18,629 nucleotides of DNA from CAZUSO01 sp964622775. GTDB taxonomy: Bacteria > Bacteroidota > Bacteroidia > Chitinophagales > Chitinophagaceae. Under the pieces are notes generated by a model that searched no databases, was not told the DNA's origin, and saw only the letters and a list, made by a program, of their open reading frames with translations. Of this stretch, positions 14,360 through 18,629 are shown one piece after another (the first letter of the stretch is position 1; every line of letters begins with the position of its first letter). A program made the position numbers and the translations under genes. The stretch is taken from contig CAZUSO010000057.1 of NCBI GenBank assembly GCA_964622775.1, positions 1 to 18,629 of the forward strand. Direction: 5' to 3'.

Positions 14360-15625
14360 ATGTTTTTAAAGAAAGCTGTTTGCTGTATCGGGATGCTGAT
14401 CGGCTGCTTCAATATACAGGCCGCTACCTTATACATCCCTATGAACGCAGAGGATCAGACCAATCACCTGAAGGCCTACGGCATAGCCTATATGGCTCTG
14501 GCCAGCGGCCTTACGGTGGACTGGCTGCTGAATTATGACGGGGGCGCATTTGCTATGGAACAAACCAATGAGGTGGAACGGGTTTGTAAACTTCGTGATG
14601 TAAGCTACCGGGTTATCGCAGATGCTCAGTACCAGAATATCCTGCAGTCGATTGCGGATCCTGACTTTAACGGAGATGTCATTAAGCTGGAAAAAGCGCC
14701 AAAGATAGCGGTTTACACTCCGCTGAGCAAGCTGCCCTGGGATGATGCCGTAACTATGGTGCTGACCTATGCGGAAATTCCATACGATAAAGTATATGAT
14801 GATGAATTATTACAGGACAAATTACCGGATTACGACTGGCTTCATTTGCATCATGAAGATTTTACCGGTCAATACGGGAAGTTCTGGGGAGCTTACCATA
14901 ATGCAGCATGGTACCAGGATGATGTGAGGATGCAGGAAGCTATGGCAGCCAAACACGGCTTTAAAAAGGTATCGCAGCTGAAGCTGGCTGTCGCCAAAAA
15001 AATACGGGATTTTGTAGCAGGCGGCGGCTACCTGTTTGCCATGTGTTCGGCCACCGACAGCTATGATATCGCCCTTGCGGCGGAAGGTGCTGACATTTGT
15101 TCTGAGCCTTTTGACGGTGATCCGATGGATCCCAATGCGCAGGACAAACTCAACTTCAATAATTGCTTTGCCTTTAAAGATTTTACCCTGGTTCAGAATC
15201 CTTTTATGTATGAATATTCTGACATTGACAATACCATGTCGCGCAAGGTGCCGATGTTAACCGATTATTTCACCCTGTTTACTTTCTCCGCCAAATTTGA
15301 TCCGGTGCCTACCATGCTTACTCAGGATCATACTACTACCATTAAAGGATTCATGGGGCAAACGACTGCCTTCAGGAAAGCAACGCTCAAAAGCAATGTG
15401 CTGGTTCTGGGCGATTACAAGGGTGCTGACGAAGCCCGTTATATTCATGGTGAATACGGTAAAGGCACCTGGACATTTTACGGCGGACACGACCCGGAAG
15501 ATTACCAGCATCAGATTGGCGATCCTCCGACTGACTTATCCCTGCATCCTAATTCGCCGGGCTATCGTTTGATTCTGAACAATGTATTATTTCCCGCAGC
15601 AAAAAAGAAACCGCGGAAAACATAG
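14360..15625 (+). CDS. Exported protein of the family labelled 'asparagine synthetase B' in Bacteroidota
   Basis: The 421-residue precursor has a signal peptide (to about residue 22, IQA before ATLYIP). The mature part begins with LYIPMNAEDQTNHLKAYGIAY. It contains a Rossmann-like segment near KIAVYTP and a GGGYLFAMCSATDSYD block (~217-232). It ends in YGGHDPEDYQHQIGDPPTD and NSPGYRLILNNVLFPAAKKK, which I recall as the hallmark of this family. Database records often call it asparagine synthetase B, yet neither the N-terminal Ntn glutaminase nor the synthetase domain is present, and the protein is exported. The GGGYLFAMC turn suggests a ThuA-like or class I glutamine amidotransferase-like fold, but this is inference and the function is unknown. 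It lies 165 bases upstream of porX on the same strand. Confidence 0.65.
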   Translation: MFLKKAVCCIGMLIGCFNIQAATLYIPMNAEDQTNHLKAYGIAYMALASGLTVDWLLNYDGGAFAMEQTNEVERVCKLRDVSYRVIADAQYQNILQSIADPDFNGDVIKLEKAPKIAVYTPLSKLPWDDAVTMVLTYAEIPYDKVYDDELLQDKLPDYDWLHLHHEDFTGQYGKFWGAYHNAAWYQDDVRMQEAMAAKHGFKKVSQLKLAVAKKIRDFVAGGGYLFAMCSATDSYDIALAAEGADICSEPFDGDPMDPNAQDKLNFNNCFAFKDFTLVQNPFMYEYSDIDNTMSRKVPMLTDYFTLFTFSAKFDPVPTMLTQDHTTTIKGFMGQTTAFRKATLKSNVLVLGDYKGADEARYIHGEYGKGTWTFYGGHDPEDYQHQIGDPPTDLSLHPNSPGYRLILNNVLFPAAKKKPRKT

Positions 15626-15790
15626 CCGGCACACCCATTGCTTTTTGCACCGCACAAATTTCTGTTAAACGCATATTACATCGTATTTTAGCCTTATTTT
15701 AGTTCATTCTTAATCATAAAAAGCCTTAGTTCTATTTGCATATTTCTACTTTAAAAATCCAATTCGTTCACTTAATTTTTTTCATTCAAT

Positions 15791-17353
15791 ATGCAGGCAG
15801 ACATTCTTTGGGTAGATGATGAAATCGACTCCCTGAAATCACAAATCCTTTTCCTGAAAAATAAAGGTTATGAAGTAACGCCCTTCACAAACGGCTATGA
15901 TGTGCTGGAACATCTCCGCACCAACCAGGCTGATATCGTTCTTTTAGATGAGAGCATGCCCGGCATGACCGGCTTGGAAACCCTGGCTAAAATCAAGGAA
16001 ATCCGCCCGACATTACCTGTTGTTATGGTTACCAAAAATGAGGCAGAAAACATTATGGAAGAAGCTATTGGCGCGCAAATAAGTGATTACCTGATCAAGC
16101 CCGTCAATCCGAACCAGGTTTTGTTGTCACTGAAAAAGATAATGGATAGCAGACGGCTGATCTCCGAGAAAACTACGGTGGAATACCAGAAGGATTTCCG
16201 GAATCTTTTCATGGCGCTGAATAGCAATCCCAATGTGGAAGAATGGAAGGATTTATACCGGAAATTGGTGTATTGGGAAGTGGCCATGACTAAAAGTGAT
16301 TCGCCGGAAATGCAGGACGTATTCAATACGCAAAAGGCCGAGGCGAATAATGAGTTTTTCAAATTCATTTCTAAAAACTATATCGACTGGATTCAAAATA
16401 AAGCGGAAGATACTCCGGTGATGTCGTACAATTTATTCGGAAAGAAAATTTTTCCGAATATACGGCCGGGTAAGCCTACTTTTATGATACTGATCGACAA
16501 CCTGCGTTTCGATCAGTGGAAATCCATAGAACCGATAATCACCCGGTTTTTTCGTGTGCAGGAAGAAGATATGTTTTTCAGCATTCTCCCTACAGCAACA
16601 CAATACAGCCGCAACAGTATTTTTTCCGGCCTGCTGCCAATTGATATTGAAAAGCGTTTCCCGATTGAATGGAAAAATGACGACGAAGAAGGTGGAAAAA
16701 ATCTGCATGAAAGGCGTTTTTTGTTAGATCAACTGCACCGGTTGAATGCGGATCAGGTCAGGACAGACTACATCAAGATTACCAATAATGATGACGGACG
16801 GTCTTTGGAAGACAATATTCATAATTACCTGAACAATGACCTGACCGTGATTGTGTATAATTTCGTGGATATGCTTTCTCATGCCCGCACCGAGATGGAA
16901 GTACTGAAAGAGCTGGCCGGCGATGAAATATCCTATCGTTCCTTAACGGTGAGCTGGTTTGAACATTCCCCTTTATTCCGGGCTTTGAAGAGAATTGCGG
17001 ATAAGGATATTCAACTGATCATCACCACAGATCACGGAACTACAAGGGTAAAAACACCCAGCAAATGTATCGGTGATAAAACTACCACAACCAATTTACG
17101 CTACAAACACGGGCGTAATATCCAGTATGAAAATAAGGATGTGCTGGCCATTACCAAGCCTGAGGATGCAGGCCTGCCGAGACCGAATGTCAATTCCAAA
17201 TTTATCTTTGCCAGGGAAGATATCTTCCTCTGCTACCCAAACAATTATAATTACTACGTGAACTATTACAAGAACACGTTTCAGCACGGCGGAATTTCGC
17301 TGGAGGAAATGATTGTTCCAATAATTCGGCTGGAAAGTAAACCAGGCTTGTAG
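15791..17353 (+). CDS. porX: PorX-type response regulator with PglZ domain (T9SS regulator)
   Basis: PorX, with the sensor kinase PorY and sigma factor SigP, controls the type IX secretion system. The 520-residue protein has an N-terminal receiver domain (~1-120) with Asp9, Asp10 and Glu11, the phosphorylation site Asp53 (IVLLDESMPG), Thr81 and Lys103. A helical linker (~125-220) leads to a PglZ domain of the alkaline phosphatase superfamily. Candidate metal ligands there are Asp236 (ILIDN), Asp360 and His364 (VDMLSH), Asp414 and His415 (TTDHG) and His499 (FQHGG). The probable nucleophile is Thr268 (ILPTATQYSRN). All key positions look intact. PglZ of PorX is described as a phosphodiesterase acting on nucleotides. 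The porY gene is not in the window, and the gene after porX is only a fragment. Confidence 0.92.
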   Translation: MQADILWVDDEIDSLKSQILFLKNKGYEVTPFTNGYDVLEHLRTNQADIVLLDESMPGMTGLETLAKIKEIRPTLPVVMVTKNEAENIMEEAIGAQISDYLIKPVNPNQVLLSLKKIMDSRRLISEKTTVEYQKDFRNLFMALNSNPNVEEWKDLYRKLVYWEVAMTKSDSPEMQDVFNTQKAEANNEFFKFISKNYIDWIQNKAEDTPVMSYNLFGKKIFPNIRPGKPTFMILIDNLRFDQWKSIEPIITRFFRVQEEDMFFSILPTATQYSRNSIFSGLLPIDIEKRFPIEWKNDDEEGGKNLHERRFLLDQLHRLNADQVRTDYIKITNNDDGRSLEDNIHNYLNNDLTVIVYNFVDMLSHARTEMEVLKELAGDEISYRSLTVSWFEHSPLFRALKRIADKDIQLIITTDHGTTRVKTPSKCIGDKTTTTNLRYKHGRNIQYENKDVLAITKPEDAGLPRPNVNSKFIFAREDIFLCYPNNYNYYVNYYKNTFQHGGISLEEMIVPIIRLESKPGL

Positions 17354-17584
17354 GTGTTCTATAAAGAGGAGCGCAGACAGTCCCGGAAATCATACATATG
17401 TGCCAATAGCAGCTCGGTTCTCACTTTTTCAATGGAGTGTTTGGTTCCGGGCAATACGGCCGTGTATATTGGCTGTAAAATCGTGGAAAGCTACGCCCGC
17501 AACACCGGGAAATCTTTACCGGAAATTTTGCAGGAAAGCGATGCGCGTAAAATACTGGATGAGGCGATGTACAAACCGCGATGA
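17354..17584 (+). pseudogene. C-terminal remnant resembling a DUF2268/GldB-like zinc protease
   Basis: This 76-codon frame begins with GTG directly after the porX stop. Only its second half looks like a protein: PGNTAVYIGCKIVESYAR and the following TGKSLPEILQ, then DARKILDEAMYKP. This matches, from memory, the extreme C-terminus of DUF2268 proteins (YjaZ-like zincins, including the gliding lipoprotein GldB). The first ~34 residues are not recognisable, and the catalytic HExxH part and any signal peptide are absent. I read it as the tail of a gene whose front was lost, perhaps by deletion up to porX. A small coupled gene is less likely. Confidence 0.45.
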
Positions 17585-17772
17585 GCATTCCGGTAATATG
17601 AAGGAATAAGCGCCGTAATTATTCTCTTAATAACTTTTTCAAAACAACTTCCCATATTCAGGTGAAGGCACTATAATCATTTACGGAAATGACTTTTTAG
17701 GGATTACCTTAATATAAAACAAATCTTTTATCGCAAAGCGTGCGAAGTCTTCTATTGCCAAGTACCGCTATG

Positions 17773-17808
17773 TTTTTCCCCTTCATCGCGTGCTTCGCAC
17801 AGGGGGAA
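17773..17808. repeat. Nested stem-loop in the intergenic region before the XRE gene
   Basis: TTCCCC (17776-17781) pairs with GGGGAA (17803-17808). Inside it, GTGC (17790-17793) and GCAC (17797-17800) form a second short stem with a TTC loop. A GTGCGAAG about 50 bases upstream is an inverted copy of the CTTCGCAC at 17793-17800, so alternative pairing is possible. It lies just past the 3' end of the minus-strand regulator and has no T-run on either side. Confidence 0.35.
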
Positions 17809-17830
17809 GAGGTTAATAAGGCAACTATGA

Positions 17831-18187
17831 TTATTTGCCCTTTTCTTTTCCCAATAATCTTTCCAATAAAACGTTTTTCTCTTTTTCGCTTTTCAAGAGC
17901 GCCTCGTAAAGTTCCACTATTTTTTCAATAGGATTAAACTGATACCCGATCACATTTCCACAATTTTGATTGAAATTCTGCATAAATGGTGATTCACCTA
18001 ATTGCTTTAGAACCTCTGGTGTGCAGCTCAATTCAGCTGCAATTTTATCCAGAAATTCATCCTCAATTTCGGGGCTTTGCTCAATTTTGGAATAAGCCTG
18101 CTGGGAGATTTTTAACCTCCGGGCCATATCAGTTTGTTTAATCCCCTGAAAGGAACGAATGCGTGTGATATTTTGACCGATGTGCAT
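17831..18187 (-). CDS. XRE-family helix-turn-helix regulator
   Basis: The 118-residue protein has an N-terminal Cro/C1-type DNA-binding domain (~4-62) with the typical pattern IRSFQGIKQTDMARRLKIS followed by QQAYSKIEQ. The C-terminal part (~85-118) is a charged amphipathic helix rich in Leu, Glu and Lys (NPIEKIVELYEALLKSEKEK), likely a dimerising coiled coil. Small XRE proteins with this tail are common in Bacteroidota. No ligand or protease domain is seen. The ATG at 18187-18185 begins the HTH domain directly. The upstream region carries repeated 11-12-base motifs, one overlapping the probable promoter, which suggests autoregulation. No partner toxin gene is adjacent in the window. Confidence 0.88.
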   Translation of the reverse strand: MHIGQNITRIRSFQGIKQTDMARRLKISQQAYSKIEQSPEIEDEFLDKIAAELSCTPEVLKQLGESPFMQNFNQNCGNVIGYQFNPIEKIVELYEALLKSEKEKNVLLERLLGKEKGK

Positions 18188-18232
18188 ATTTGAATGGTTA
18201 AACGGTGATGTTAATATAATAAATTAGGAATG

Positions 18233-18264
18233 GTAAAATACAACAGGTAACACTACCAGACAAA
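18233..18264 (-). promoter_or_regulatory. Probable promoter of the XRE gene overlapping a repeated motif
   Basis: On the minus strand TTTG (18264-18261), a 20-base spacer and TATTTTAC (18240-18233) resemble the Bacteroidota promoter, with two mismatches in the -7 element. The -7 element is itself part of the repeated motif GTAAAATACAAC, so binding there would block transcription. Confidence 0.4.
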
Positions 18265-18393
18265 AAAATAAATACAATTACCTTGTTTAACTGAATGAAG
18301 TTTAAAAGTATAGTTGGCATTTAAATGGAAGTGTAAAATACAACAAAATTAATCGTAAAATACAATTTGAATCTTAAAAAATTATGTTTTACG
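18233..18393. repeat. Repeated GTAAAATACAA motifs upstream of the XRE gene
   Basis: GTAAAATACAAC occurs at 18233-18244 and 18333-18344. A third copy, GTAAAATACAA, is at 18355-18365, 22 bases after the second. An inverted partner TTTTACG (18387-18393) mirrors CGTAAAA (18354-18360). A GGTA-N4-TACC dyad lies at 18246-18257. The set looks like binding sites of the neighbouring regulator. Confidence 0.6.
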
Positions 18394-18583
18394 TTTGACT
18401 TGTAATTGAAATTATTTGTTATTACCATGAGAAGCATTTAATAAAAATTACCCATTAATCCTCTACCAGATTGAAAATTTAATATCGGACGATTTTCACT
18501 TTGGGAATATTACTTGGTATTTATGCGCAGCAAAATGTTTACTACTTGACAATTAATTTTCATTGTTGTCCGACAAAAAAATT

Positions 18584-18611
18584 AAGGGGGGCGTAAAAGC
18601 CCCCCCTTTTT
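18584..18611. terminator. Bidirectional terminator-like hairpin
   Basis: GGGGGGC (18586-18592) and GCCCCCC (18599-18605) form a very stable stem with a GTAAAA loop. On the plus strand it is followed by five T residues (18607-18611); on the minus strand by TTAATTTTTTT. No plus-strand gene ends here, so it most likely ends a minus-strand gene lying beyond the window, or an unseen RNA. Confidence 0.75.
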
Positions 18612-18629
18612 CTTAGTTTGCGAGTTACA

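Larger units (their letters stand above)
18188..18583. other. AT-rich non-coding region upstream of the XRE gene
   Basis: About 400 bases hold no convincing open frame. The first 200 carry the repeated motifs and the probable promoter. In the rest, TCGGAC (18485-18490) and GTCCGA (18568-18573) could pair over a long distance just before the terminator-like hairpin. No promoter for a plus-strand RNA was identified with confidence. Confidence 0.4.

Noticed and set aside
17831..18187. Toxin-antitoxin antitoxin or phage repressor
   Set aside because: No toxin-like partner or phage gene is visible next to it; only a generic XRE regulator can be supported.

Overview
The window looks like a chromosomal segment of a Bacteroidota bacterium, probably Chitinophagales/Sphingobacteriales-like. 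The reasons are a C-terminal type IX secretion (T9SS) sorting domain on the first protein, a PorX-type response regulator with a PglZ domain, promoters of the Bacteroidota form TTTG-N18/19-TAnnTTTG, AT-rich leaders without clear Shine-Dalgarno sequences, and the gene order of a Bacteroidota F-type ATP synthase operon. No rRNA, tRNA, CRISPR array, transposase or integrase was found.

Layout. Bases 1-1886 are the 3' part of a secreted PNGase F-like protein with a T9SS tail, closed by a strong terminator. A small acyl carrier protein gene (minus strand) diverges from an ATP synthase operon atpB-atpE-atpF-atpH-atpA (2454-6762), which ends in a strong terminator with no gamma-subunit gene after it. 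A minus-strand ArnT/PMT-like membrane glycosyltransferase (7022-8653) diverges from a four-gene plus-strand cluster (8817-13080). That cluster encodes an outer-membrane beta-barrel porin, a Tat-exported Rieske protein, an imelysin-family lipoprotein and a di-heme DUF1111 c-type cytochrome. A 331-base intergenic stretch follows, then a DMT/EamA transporter, an exported protein of the family commonly labelled 'asparagine synthetase B', and porX. Behind porX lies a short orphan C-terminal piece resembling DUF2268 zinc proteases. An XRE-type regulator (minus strand) with repeated motifs in its upstream region, and an AT-rich end with a bidirectional terminator-like hairpin, close the window.

How it fits together. 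The ATP synthase genes give the whole membrane sector (a, c, b) plus delta and alpha; beta, gamma and epsilon must lie elsewhere. The porin-Rieske-imelysin-diheme cluster is the best candidate for a little-described system. Imelysins carry a GxHxxE metal site and are related to the iron-uptake protein EfeO. Here one is grouped with two periplasmic redox proteins and an outer-membrane channel, which suggests redox-coupled uptake of iron or another metal. PorX and the T9SS-tailed protein belong to the same secretion biology, though they are 14 kb apart. The last 1 kb is visibly richer in A+T than the rest and may be the edge of an accessory region.
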